This document shows, one piece after another, positions 55,779 through 64,000 of a stretch of 64,000 bases of DNA. How positions within the stretch are numbered: position 1 is the first letter of the stretch; every line of letters starts with the position of its first letter. Location of the stretch: NCBI RefSeq assembly GCF_000382185.1, contig NZ_KB907784.1, positions 1,637,633 to 1,701,632 of the forward strand, read 5' to 3'. The DNA is from Bordetella sp. FB-8 (GTDB lineage Bacteria > Pseudomonadota > Gammaproteobacteria > Burkholderiales > Burkholderiaceae_B). Below the pieces are notes generated by a model that did no database searches, was not told the origin of the DNA, and saw only the letters and a list, made by a program, of their open reading frames with translations. The position numbers and the translations under genes are program-made.

Positions 55779-57313
55779 TTTTCGACGGGCGTCTTCTTGT
55801 GCCAATCGGTGACTTGCTGGTAGCGGTCGGCGATGGCCAACAGGCGGCCTTCGTCGAAGTAGTTGCCGATAATCTGAAGGCCGACGGGGCGACTCCTGTC
55901 GCCGAAGCCCACGGGCACCGACATGCCCGGCAGGCCCACCAGATTCAGGCTCAGGGTGTAGATGTCCATGAGCCATTCGGAGGTGGGGTCGCCGCTCTTT
56001 TTGCCCAGGTCCCACGCCACGGTGGGCGACACCGGCCCCATGATCACGTCGCAACGGTCCGCGAAGGCGCGCTGGAAATCCTGCGCGATCATGCGGCGCA
56101 GGCGCTGGGCCTGCAGGTAGTAGGCGTCGTAGTAGCCGTGCGACAGCACGTAGGCCCCGGTGAGGATGCGGCGTTTCACTTCTTCGCCGAAACCCTGGGA
56201 GCGCGAGCGGCTGATCATTTCGGTGAGACCGTCGTAGTCGGCGGCGCGGTGGCCGTAACGCACGCCGTCGTAGCGCGACAGATTGCTCGACGCTTCGGCC
56301 GGCGCGATCACGTAGTAGGCCGGGATCGACAGCTCAGTACGCGGCAGGCAGATGTCCACGCGCTGTGCCCCCAGGACCTCGAACTGCTTGAGCGCGGCGT
56401 CGATGGGCGCGACGACATCGGCCGCCAGGCCCGCGCCGAAGAATTCCTTGGGCACGCCGATGCGCAGGCCTTTCAGGGGCTGACTGCCGGCAGCGTCGAA
56501 ATCGTCTTGTACGGCATCGAAAGCGGCGCGCACGCGGCCAGGCGCGTTGGCCGCGCCGTCGCAGAATTCGAGGCTGGTGGCGTCGCGCTCATCGAAGCCG
56601 CTCATCACGTCCAGCAGTTCGAGCAGGTCTCGGCTGCTGCGCGCGAACACGCCGGCCTGGTCCAGGCTGGAGCCATAGGCGATCATGCCGAAGCGCGATA
56701 CCGTGCCGTAGGTAGGCTTGATGCCGCTGACCCCGCAAAGCGAGGCGGGCTGGCGCACCGAGCCGCCCGTGTCGGTGCCGGTGGTGGCCACGGCCAGGCC
56801 CGCCGCCACTGCGGCGGCCGAGCCGCCCGAGGAACCGCCGGGCACGGCGTTTTCGTCCCAGGGGTTGCGCACGGGGCCGTAGGCCGAGTTCTCGTTGCTC
56901 GAACCCATGGCGAACTCGTCGCAGTTGAGCTTGCCCAGCGATACGGCGCCTGCCCGCTGCAGGCGTTCGACCACGGTGGCATCGAAGGGGCTGACGTAGC
57001 CTTCGAGCATTTTGCTGCCCGCGGTGGTGCGCCATCCGCGCGTGACGAACACGTCCTTGTGGGCAATGGGGATGCCGGCGAGCGGGCCGGCGCTGCCGGC
57101 GGCCAGGGCCGCGTCGGCGGCGCGCGCCTGAGCCAGCGTGAGATCAGCGTCGATGTGCAGAAAAGCGTTCAGGCGCGCCGCGGCGCGCGCCGCGTCCAGC
57201 GCGCTTTGCGCCAGTTCGACCGCGCCGACGCGGCGCTGCTTGAGGGCCTCGCGCAGGCCGGCGATGTTGCCGAATTCGTTGTGCAGAGCGGAGTTCGCCA
57301 TGTGGGATTGCAT
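55775..57313 (-). CDS. gatA: Aspartyl/glutamyl-tRNA(Asn/Gln) amidotransferase subunit A
   Basis: The 512-residue amidase subunit (508 from the ATG at 57301) releases ammonia from glutamine. The Ser-cisSer-Lys triad is visible: Lys in I-A-H-K-D-V-F, and the Ser pair in [12 protein letters not shown] and G-T-D-T-G-G-S-V-R. Ribosome-binding signals at both candidate starts are weak. It is between gatC and gatB. Confidence 0.95.
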   Translation of the reverse strand: MQSHMANSALHNEFGNIAGLREALKQRRVGAVELAQSALDAARAAARLNAFLHIDADLTLAQARAADAALAAGSAGPLAGIPIAHKDVFVTRGWRTTAGSKMLEGYVSPFDATVVERLQRAGAVSLGKLNCDEFAMGSSNENSAYGPVRNPWDENAVPGGSSGGSAAAVAAGLAVATTGTDTGGSVRQPASLCGVSGIKPTYGTVSRFGMIAYGSSLDQAGVFARSSRDLLELLDVMSGFDERDATSLEFCDGAANAPGRVRAAFDAVQDDFDAAGSQPLKGLRIGVPKEFFGAGLAADVVAPIDAALKQFEVLGAQRVDICLPRTELSIPAYYVIAPAEASSNLSRYDGVRYGHRAADYDGLTEMISRSRSQGFGEEVKRRILTGAYVLSHGYYDAYYLQAQRLRRMIAQDFQRAFADRCDVIMGPVSPTVAWDLGKKSGDPTSEWLMDIYTLSLNLVGLPGMSVPVGFGDRSRPVGLQIIGNYFDEGRLLAIADRYQQVTDWHKKTPVEK

Positions 57314-57327
57314 CCAGCTTGATGGGG

Positions 57328-57346
57328 GCGGCGCGTCGGGCGCCGC
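57328..57346 (+). other. Hairpin between gatC and gatA
   Basis: GCGGCGC (57328-57334) and GCGCCGC (57340-57346) form a 7-bp stem; GCGTTTTTATT follows on the plus strand, opposite to gat transcription. It would act as a terminator only for antisense transcripts. Confidence 0.4.
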
Positions 57347-57352
57347 GCGTTT

Positions 57353-57661
57353 TTATTCGATGACCTTGGGAACCAGGAACAGGCCGTCGCCGGTATCCGG
57401 CGCGTTGGCCAGCATTTCGTCGCGCTGCGCCGCGCAGGAGCGTTCGGTGACGGTGTCTTCGCGCAGGCGCAGGATCACGTCTTCATGGGCCGACAGCGGG
57501 TGGGCCATGGGTTCGATGCCCTGCGTATCGACAGCCTGCAGGCGTTCGATCAGATGCAGGATGCCGTTGAGTTCTTCCTGGGCGCGCACGCGCTGCTCGG
57601 AAGTGAGCTCGATGCGGGCCAGCCGGGCGATGCGGGCCACGTCTTGTTCGTTCAGGGCCAT
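57353..57661 (-). CDS. gatC: Aspartyl/glutamyl-tRNA(Asn/Gln) amidotransferase subunit C
   Basis: This 102-residue helical linker wraps GatA and GatB. It has the family N-terminus L-N-E-Q-D-V-A-R-I-A-R-L-A-R-I-E-L and the C-terminal L-F-L-V-P-K-V-I-E. No purine-rich ribosome-binding site is evident before its ATG. It is the first gene of gatCAB and is divergent from mreB. Confidence 0.93.
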   Translation of the reverse strand: MALNEQDVARIARLARIELTSEQRVRAQEELNGILHLIERLQAVDTQGIEPMAHPLSAHEDVILRLREDTVTERSCAAQRDEMLANAPDTGDGLFLVPKVIE

Positions 57662-57765
57662 GGGAGTGAAGGAAATGTGAAAGCTGAGCGGGGCATCGCG
57701 TAACGCTGCGGAACTGAGCCGTTACAAACGATGAATTGCCGGGATTTAGCGTTATTTCCCGCAAA

Positions 57766-57771
57766 ATTATA
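57766..57771 (-). promoter_or_regulatory. -10 box of the gatCAB promoter
   Basis: The minus strand reads TATAAT here, in an AT-rich block 105 bp before gatC. No good -35 is found at 16-18 bp, so the promoter is tentative. Confidence 0.4.
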
Positions 57772-57925
57772 AGTTATCATTGAGGGCTTAATCGCTGAAG
57801 TCATTGTACGTGCAGCAACGCGGCGACCGGAGGGCGGCACGCCCAGGTGGGACCAGCGGGTGGCTAGTCCGCCGGCGACCTATTTAAAACTTGCGCCCTG
57901 ACCCTAATTTATTGAATTTCGCTGA

Positions 57926-58975
<1,050 letters not shown>

Positions 58976-59145
58976 GGCCGTGTTGCCGTCGCCCGCCGTG
59001 CGATACTGTGCGAGCGGTCGGCGCGCTTGCCGGCCCCCTTTCCTGACGGGCCGGCCCAAGATGAAACGACCCCTGCGCTGTACCTTCGGCTTGCTGTTTC
59101 TCAAGGGGGCGCGTCAGCTCCGTAAGGTAGCCCGGCGGAACTGAT

Positions 59146-60024
59146 ATGCAAGGACAAACCCCTCCGTTGTTTCGGCGCGGCCCGCCCGCGGAAGTCCGGC
59201 TGGCGGTGCTGGTCGTGTTGGCGCTGACGCTGATGCTGGTCGATGCGCGCATGCGTGTTCTCGAACCGGTGCGCCGCGCGGTCGCCATCGCGCTTTATCC
59301 CTTCCAGCGCGTCGTCCTTGCGCCGCGAGACTTGGTCGAGCAGGTCGACGAGTGGGTCAACGCCGCCAATCTCATACGCCAGGAAAACGAGGCCCTGCAG
59401 CGCCAGCGTATCGAGCTGGCCCAGGTGTCCACCCACGCCCAGCAGGTGGCCACGGAAAACGCCCAGCTGCGCCGGCTGCTCGGTATCACCGAGCACACTT
59501 CCGAGCCGACCGTGGTGGTCGAGGTGTTCTACGAGCCGCCCGACGGCGGCGGTCAGCAGCGCCTGGTGTTCAACAAGGGCAGCAGGGCAGGCCTGGCGCC
59601 CGGCATGCCCGTGATCGACGAAGGCGGCGTGGTGGGCCAGTTGGTGCGCGTCACGCCCATGACGTCCGAGGCGGCCTTGCTCACGGACGATCGCGTTTCC
59701 ATACCGGTCCAGGTGCTGCGCAACGGCCTGCGGCTCATCGCGTTCGGCACCAATACGCCGGGCCAGATCGAGGTGCGCTATCTGTCGGCTAACGCCGATG
59801 TGCGCGTGGGCGACGTGCTCATCACCAGCGGCGTGGGCGGATTTTTCCCGGCCGGCCTGCAGGTGGCCAAGATCACCTCCATCGATCGCAACTCGGCCTC
59901 GGGTTTCGCGCAGGCCATGGGCGAGCCTCTGTCGCATCCCGAGCGGTATCGCCACTTCCTGGTGCTGCAGGTCGACGTGGGCAAGGCCACGAAAATGCAG
60001 CAGGAAGAGGGCGATGACAACTAA
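59146..60024 (+). CDS. mreC: Rod-shape-determining protein MreC
   Basis: The 292-residue bitopic protein has a cytoplasmic N-terminus, one membrane span (about 22-40, L-A-V-L-V-V-L-A-L-T-L-M), a coiled coil (about 75-105, E-N-E-A-L-Q-R-Q-R-I-E-L) and beta-barrel periplasmic domains. It links MreB to PBP2 and regulates its activity. It lies 170 bp after mreB and overlaps mreD by 11 nt. Confidence 0.93.
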   Translation: MQGQTPPLFRRGPPAEVRLAVLVVLALTLMLVDARMRVLEPVRRAVAIALYPFQRVVLAPRDLVEQVDEWVNAANLIRQENEALQRQRIELAQVSTHAQQVATENAQLRRLLGITEHTSEPTVVVEVFYEPPDGGGQQRLVFNKGSRAGLAPGMPVIDEGGVVGQLVRVTPMTSEAALLTDDRVSIPVQVLRNGLRLIAFGTNTPGQIEVRYLSANADVRVGDVLITSGVGGFFPAGLQVAKITSIDRNSASGFAQAMGEPLSHPERYRHFLVLQVDVGKATKMQQEEGDDN

Positions 60025-60589
60025 TCCTTCCTCCCAGGAACAGCAGGACGCCTCCGGCCGTCTGGTGGGACTGGTCGGCAATGCGCACTCTGACCGCCTG
60101 ATGCGTCCGGCGCGCGGCGTGTTTGTCTGGACCACACTCATCGTGGTGTGGCTCGCCTCGATGCTGCCCTGGCGCCTGTGGCCGGCGGCGCCCGACATGA
60201 TGGCGCTGGTGCTGGCCTACTGGAGCGCCTACGAGAGCCGCCGCGTGGGCCTGGTGACGGCTTTCGTCTTTGGCATCTTGCTGGACGTGCACGACACGGC
60301 CTTGCTGGGAGGCCATGCGCTCACCTACGCCCTGGTGGTCTACGGCGCGCAGTTGCTGCAGCGACGCCTGCAGCGTTTCGACCTGCTGAGCCAGGCCGTG
60401 CACATGTTGCCGGTATTCCTGCTCGCGCCTTTGAGCACACATCTGATGGTTGCTTGGCTGGCGGGGCACTGGCCGGGCTGGTGGTGGGCGGTAGGCGCCC
60501 TGATCACCGCCGCGCTGTGGCCCATCGTGGGCTGGGTGCTGCAACTGCCGCAGCGCAGGCTGGACGACGTGGAATCTTCCGCGGTCTGA
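60014..60589 (+). CDS. mreD: Rod-shape-determining protein MreD
   Basis: The 191-residue inner-membrane protein has five or six hydrophobic segments (from F-V-W-T-T-L-I-V-V-W-L-A-S to L-I-T-A-A-L-W-P-I-V-G-W). G-I-L-L-D-V-H-D-T is the family's conserved acid region. The ATG at 60014 (behind GAAGAGGGCG) gives a normal length. It connects MreC with the elongasome. Confidence 0.9.
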   Translation: MTTNPSSQEQQDASGRLVGLVGNAHSDRLMRPARGVFVWTTLIVVWLASMLPWRLWPAAPDMMALVLAYWSAYESRRVGLVTAFVFGILLDVHDTALLGGHALTYALVVYGAQLLQRRLQRFDLLSQAVHMLPVFLLAPLSTHLMVAWLAGHWPGWWWAVGALITAALWPIVGWVLQLPQRRLDDVESSAV

Positions 60590-60609
60590 GGCCCGAGAGC
60601 GCAGCCGCG

Positions 60610-62715
60610 ATGTTCGAATTCAAAAACACCAGTCTTCAGAAAAAGCGGCGTTTTCGCTTGCGCGCCCTGGTGGGGGCGGCTGTGGTGCTGGTGTGCTTTG
60701 GCATGCTGGCGTCGCGCTTCTGGGTGCTGCAGGTGGTGCGTTATCAGGGGTTTTCCGAACGCGCGGACCGCAACCGGATCGCGCTGGTGCCCATCCCGCC
60801 GCGTCGCGGCGAGATCTACGACCGCAACGGTGTGGTGCTGGCGCGCAACTACCGTACTTATACGCTCGAAGTCACGCCGGCCGATTTCGGCATTCACTAC
60901 AACTACGACAAGCTCTTTGACCGCTTGTCGCACGTGGTCTACCTGAGTCCGAGCGACAAGCGCAAGTTCAAGCGCCAGCTCGGCGAAACCAGCCGCGTGG
61001 ACACCGTGACGCTGCGCGACAATCTCAACGATACCGAAGCATCGTGGTTCGCCGCGCACGCCTTCATGTTTCCTGGTGTCGAACTCAAGGCGCGCTGGGT
61101 GCGGCAATATCCCCAGGGAGCCGCCGCCGCGCAGGTGGTGGGCTACATCAGCCGCATTTCCGACAGCGATCTGGAAGAACTCGACAAGAAAGGCGAGACC
61201 GGCAACTATCGCGGCACCGAATACATCGGCAAGAAGGGCATAGAGCAAAGCTACGAAAAGGTGCTGCACGGCACGACCGGCGTGCAGGAAGTGGAAATCA
61301 CGGCGGGCGGACGTCCGGTGCGCACCCTGAGCCGCACCGATCCGGTGGCCGGGTCGGACCTGAAGCTGTCCCTGGACATGGGCCTGCAGCGTGTGGCCGA
61401 GCAGGCCTTCGGCAAAGAGGACGGCGCGCTGGTGGCCATCGATCCGAACACGGGCGAGGTGCTGGCCTTTGTCTCGATGCCTTCGTACGATCCGAACCTG
61501 TTCGTCAACGGCATCGACGTGGACAACTGGAAGCAGCTCAACGAGTCGCCCGACCACCCGCTGATCGACCGGCCTTTGACCAGTGCTTTTCCCATCGGAT
61601 CGACCTATAAGCCCTTCGTGGCGCTGGCCATGCTGACGCTGGGCAAGCGCGACCCCAACGCCCAGATTCCGGATCCGGGCTATTTCGAGTTCGGTGGACA
61701 GAAATTCCACAACTCGGGAGGCGAGGCCTTCGGGTCGGTCGATCTGCACAAGGCCATCGTGGTGTCGGACGACACTTATTTTTTCTCGCTCGGGCCGATC
61801 ATCGGCGTGGATCCGCTGCACGATTTCACCAAGCAGTTTGGCTTCGGACAGATCACGGGAATAGACCTGGACGGCGAAAAGCGGGGCGTGCTGCCTTCCA
61901 AGGCGTGGAAGCGCCGCACTTTCAAGACCAAGGCACAGCAGCAGTGGTATCCGGGCGAATCGGTTTCGCTCACCGTGGGGCAGGGCTATAACGCCTTCAC
62001 GATGATGCAGCTGGCGCAGGCGGTGTCGACGCTGGCCGACAACGGCATCTATCGCCGTCCTCATCTGGTTCATTCGATACGCGATCCGATCACTGACAAG
62101 GTCACGCGGGTGCCGTCGGTGATTGACCACGTCATTCCCGTCAAGCAGAAGTACTTCGACATCGTGAAATCGGCGATGGCCGACGTGCCGCGTATCGGTA
62201 CCTCGCGCATGGCTTTCCTGGGCGCGCAATACCCGTCGGCCGGCAAGACCGGCACGGCGCAGGTGTACAGCCTGCACGGCGCGAAGGCGCGCGAAGTGCC
62301 CAAGAACCTGCGCGACCACGCCCTGTATATCGGCTTCGCGCCCGTGGACCACCCACAGATCGCGGTCGCGGTCATCGTCGAGCACGGCACTTGGGGCGCC
62401 AGCGTCGCCGCGCCCATCGTGCGCAAGATGTTCGATTACTGGCTGATCGAAAGGCCTAAGGAAAAGGCCGCCGGAGAACTGAAGAACCTGCCGCTGCTGA
62501 CCAAGTCCGCGGCGGCCTTCCACGATCCGGTCTTCGGGGGCAGCGACAATGCTGCCTTGTTCGGCACGGCCCTGCATCGCGAGCCCGCGGCGGCCCCGGC
62601 CGATCCCGCCGCGCCCGCCCCCGCGCCGTTCAACCCCGCGCCGCCGGGCAGCGCGATCGGCCCGGTTCCGACGGCGCCTGCGCGGACGCAATCCGCGCGC
62701 GGAGGTATTCAATGA
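60610..62715 (+). CDS. mrdA: Penicillin-binding protein 2
   Basis: The 701-residue class B penicillin-binding protein is the transpeptidase of elongation. It has a short cytoplasmic tail, one membrane span (about 20-40), a non-penicillin-binding domain with R-G-E-I-Y-D-R-N-G, and the transpeptidase domain with active-site Ser331 (P-I-G-S-T-Y-K-P), S-D-D-T and K-T-G-T-A-Q. The last 60 residues are Pro/Ala-rich and unlike the family, perhaps a flexible tail. It overlaps rodA by 4 nt. Confidence 0.95.
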   Translation: MFEFKNTSLQKKRRFRLRALVGAAVVLVCFGMLASRFWVLQVVRYQGFSERADRNRIALVPIPPRRGEIYDRNGVVLARNYRTYTLEVTPADFGIHYNYDKLFDRLSHVVYLSPSDKRKFKRQLGETSRVDTVTLRDNLNDTEASWFAAHAFMFPGVELKARWVRQYPQGAAAAQVVGYISRISDSDLEELDKKGETGNYRGTEYIGKKGIEQSYEKVLHGTTGVQEVEITAGGRPVRTLSRTDPVAGSDLKLSLDMGLQRVAEQAFGKEDGALVAIDPNTGEVLAFVSMPSYDPNLFVNGIDVDNWKQLNESPDHPLIDRPLTSAFPIGSTYKPFVALAMLTLGKRDPNAQIPDPGYFEFGGQKFHNSGGEAFGSVDLHKAIVVSDDTYFFSLGPIIGVDPLHDFTKQFGFGQITGIDLDGEKRGVLPSKAWKRRTFKTKAQQQWYPGESVSLTVGQGYNAFTMMQLAQAVSTLADNGIYRRPHLVHSIRDPITDKVTRVPSVIDHVIPVKQKYFDIVKSAMADVPRIGTSRMAFLGAQYPSAGKTGTAQVYSLHGAKAREVPKNLRDHALYIGFAPVDHPQIAVAVIVEHGTWGASVAAPIVRKMFDYWLIERPKEKAAGELKNLPLLTKSAAAFHDPVFGGSDNAALFGTALHREPAAAPADPAAPAPAPFNPAPPGSAIGPVPTAPARTQSARGGIQ

Positions 62716-63851
62716 AACGCTTGGCGCAGCTGTTGCGGCACGTCATCACGGCGCTGGACTGGCCCTTGATGTTCATCTTGCTGTTGTGCGCTGCGCTGGG
62801 CCTGACGGTGATGTATTCCGCCGCGAGTGGAACCGCGGATGGACACTTCATGGGCCAGGCGCGCAATTTCCTGGTGGCGCTGGCGGCCATGTGGATCGTG
62901 GCCCTGATCCCGCCCAATCGGCTCATGCGCCTGGCGGTGCCGGCTTACGCGCTGGGCATCGCGCTGCTCGTGGCCGTGCATTTCGCGGGGGTGACCAGCA
63001 AGGGCGCCACGCGTTGGCTGAGCGTCGGTTTCACGCGCATCCAGCCCTCGGAAATGATGAAGATCGCCGTGCCGATGACGCTGGCATGGTATTTTCATCG
63101 CCACGAGGGCGCAGTGCGCATACGCGATTTTTTCGTGGCGGGCCTATTGCTGGCGCTGCCGTGCGGCCTGATCATGATGCAGCCCGATCTGGGCACGGCT
63201 CTGCTGGTGTTCGGCGCGGGCTTTTTCGTGATCTATTTCGCCGGCCTGTCTTTCAAGTTGCTGATCCCGATTGTGCTGGCCTGCGTGATCGGCATCGGCG
63301 CGGTGGTCTACAACGAGAGCGCGCTATGCAGCCCGAATGTGGCCTGGCCGGGGCTGCATGATTACCAGAAGCACCGGATATGCACGCTGCTGGACCCCAA
63401 CACCGATCCGCTGGGCAAGGGGTTTCATACGATTCAGTCGATGATCGCGGTGGGTTCCGGAGGCTTGTACGGCAAGGGTTATATGAAGGGCACGCAAAGC
63501 CACCTGGACTTCATCCCCGAGCACACGACCGACTTCATCTATGCGGTGTATTCGGAAGAATTCGGTTTGTACGGCGGCGTGGCGATCCTGGTGCTCTACA
63601 GCCTGCTGATCGCGCGCGGACTGACGATCGCAGTCGGCGCGGCGACGCAGTTCGGCCGCCTGCTGTCCGGGTCGGTGACGATGATGGTATTCCTGTACGT
63701 GTTCGTGAACATCGGCATGGTGACCGGCATATTGCCCGTGGTCGGGGTGCCGCTTCCCTTCATGAGCTACGGAGGCACGGCCTTGTTCACCATGGGCGTG
63801 GCCTGCGGCATTCTGATGAGCGTGCGTCGCTACAAGATCGTCAACGACTGA
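62712..63851 (+). CDS. rodA: Peptidoglycan glycosyltransferase RodA
   Basis: The 379-residue SEDS-family polymerase works with PBP2. It has ten membrane segments, and the SEDS residues are visible in F-T-R-I-Q-P-S-E, Q-P-D-L-G-T, and P-E-H-T-T-D-F-I-Y-A-V (the catalytic Asp loop). The C-terminus F-M-S-Y-G-G-T-A-L-F is typical. It is the last gene of the mre operon. Confidence 0.95.
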   Translation: MKRLAQLLRHVITALDWPLMFILLLCAALGLTVMYSAASGTADGHFMGQARNFLVALAAMWIVALIPPNRLMRLAVPAYALGIALLVAVHFAGVTSKGATRWLSVGFTRIQPSEMMKIAVPMTLAWYFHRHEGAVRIRDFFVAGLLLALPCGLIMMQPDLGTALLVFGAGFFVIYFAGLSFKLLIPIVLACVIGIGAVVYNESALCSPNVAWPGLHDYQKHRICTLLDPNTDPLGKGFHTIQSMIAVGSGGLYGKGYMKGTQSHLDFIPEHTTDFIYAVYSEEFGLYGGVAILVLYSLLIARGLTIAVGAATQFGRLLSGSVTMMVFLYVFVNIGMVTGILPVVGVPLPFMSYGGTALFTMGVACGILMSVRRYKIVND

Positions 63852-63924
63852 TCGTCGTCTTTTCCGCGCCGCGCCAGGTCGGAATTCGCGGCCGTATCCC
63901 GCTGCCTTTGGGTGTTGGCAGGTC

Positions 63925-64000
63925 CTAGGCGTTGGCGGCGTAGAACTGGTCTGCCAGCACATCGCGCCAGTTGGACCAGACCATGCGCGGGCGGTCGGCG
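63925..64000 (-). CDS. C-terminal end of an unidentified protein (runs off the right edge)
   Basis: The last 25 codons on the minus strand read A-D-R-P-R-M-V-W-S-N-W-R-D-V-L-A-D-Q-F-Y and end A-A-N-A with a stop at 63925. The composition and clean stop suggest a genuine C-terminus converging on rodA, with about 70 bp between. I cannot assign a family. Confidence 0.4.
   Translation of the reverse strand, partial: ADRPRMVWSNWRDVLADQFYAANA

Noticed and set aside
60148..60609. Upstream extension of PBP2 by 154 codons across mreD
   Set aside because: The true N-terminus with a membrane anchor begins at 60610, and mreD occupies the other frame.

Overview
The window looks like chromosome of a high-GC betaproteobacterium of the family Alcaligenaceae, closest in feel to Bordetella or Achromobacter. 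This rests on the protein sequences (ApaG, Atp subunits, MetX/MetW, Gat and Mre proteins) and on the gene order, not on any database search. Most of it is ordinary core genome. Several small decayed loci and one insertion sequence suggest a lineage that is losing genes.

Layout. 1-8750: gph (partial), a GST and rpe on the minus strand; apaG, mltA, a UbiH-type hydroxylase, dsbC and a 2-hydroxyacid dehydrogenase on plus; folB-ttcA on minus; a thioredoxin-reductase-like flavoprotein on plus. 8770-11350: an M61 peptidase with a PDZ domain divergent from an enoyl-CoA hydratase. 11430-19130: the complete F1Fo ATP synthase operon atpIBEFHAGDC with promoter and terminator. 19140-25950: an amidohydrolase remnant, a pseudo-receiver/Fis-type regulator, hemE, an AT-rich gap with a consensus DnaA box, then overlapping priA and rep. 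25948-27190: an IS630-family element that landed in the rep stop codon, followed by a 147-bp nested palindrome. 27215-34465: LysR/GST pair, ArsR-type regulator/MFS pair, and a peptide-catabolism cluster (M20 peptidase, alpha/beta hydrolase, AstE-like protein) with the tail of a deleted peptide ABC transporter ATPase. 34747-39118: a small protein with a strong promoter, nnrD, two 14-bp tandem arrays, a class III CoA-transferase, a 3-hydroxyacyl-CoA dehydrogenase and tRNA-Arg(CCG). 39439-42555: gabD and gabT with the remnant of a MocR-type regulator. 42673-46410: a PAS-PAS-GGDEF-EAL protein, then decayed LysR and alpha/beta-hydrolase genes around a 188-residue orphan. 46414-53355: gshA divergent from metX-metW, with a SAM-II-like riboswitch before metX; an AmpG-like permease; a PAS-GGDEF protein; xth. 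53373-63851: pyrE, gatCAB, and the rod-shape operon mreBCD-mrdA-rodA. A gene of unknown function enters from the right edge.

How the parts work together. The atp operon makes a whole ATP synthase. gatCAB makes glutaminyl-tRNA/asparaginyl-tRNA amidotransferase. mreBCD-mrdA-rodA is the elongasome, with MltA and AmpG for wall turnover and recycling. hemE feeds heme. priA-rep is a replication-restart pair. gabTD degrades 4-aminobutyrate.

I did not find a CRISPR array, prophage, secretion system, defence island or an obvious new multi-gene system. The most unusual signals are the IS inserted exactly in the rep stop codon, a dispersed structured repeat seen three times (once in frame inside rep), the nested palindrome, the metX riboswitch in a betaproteobacterium, and the pseudogene remnants.
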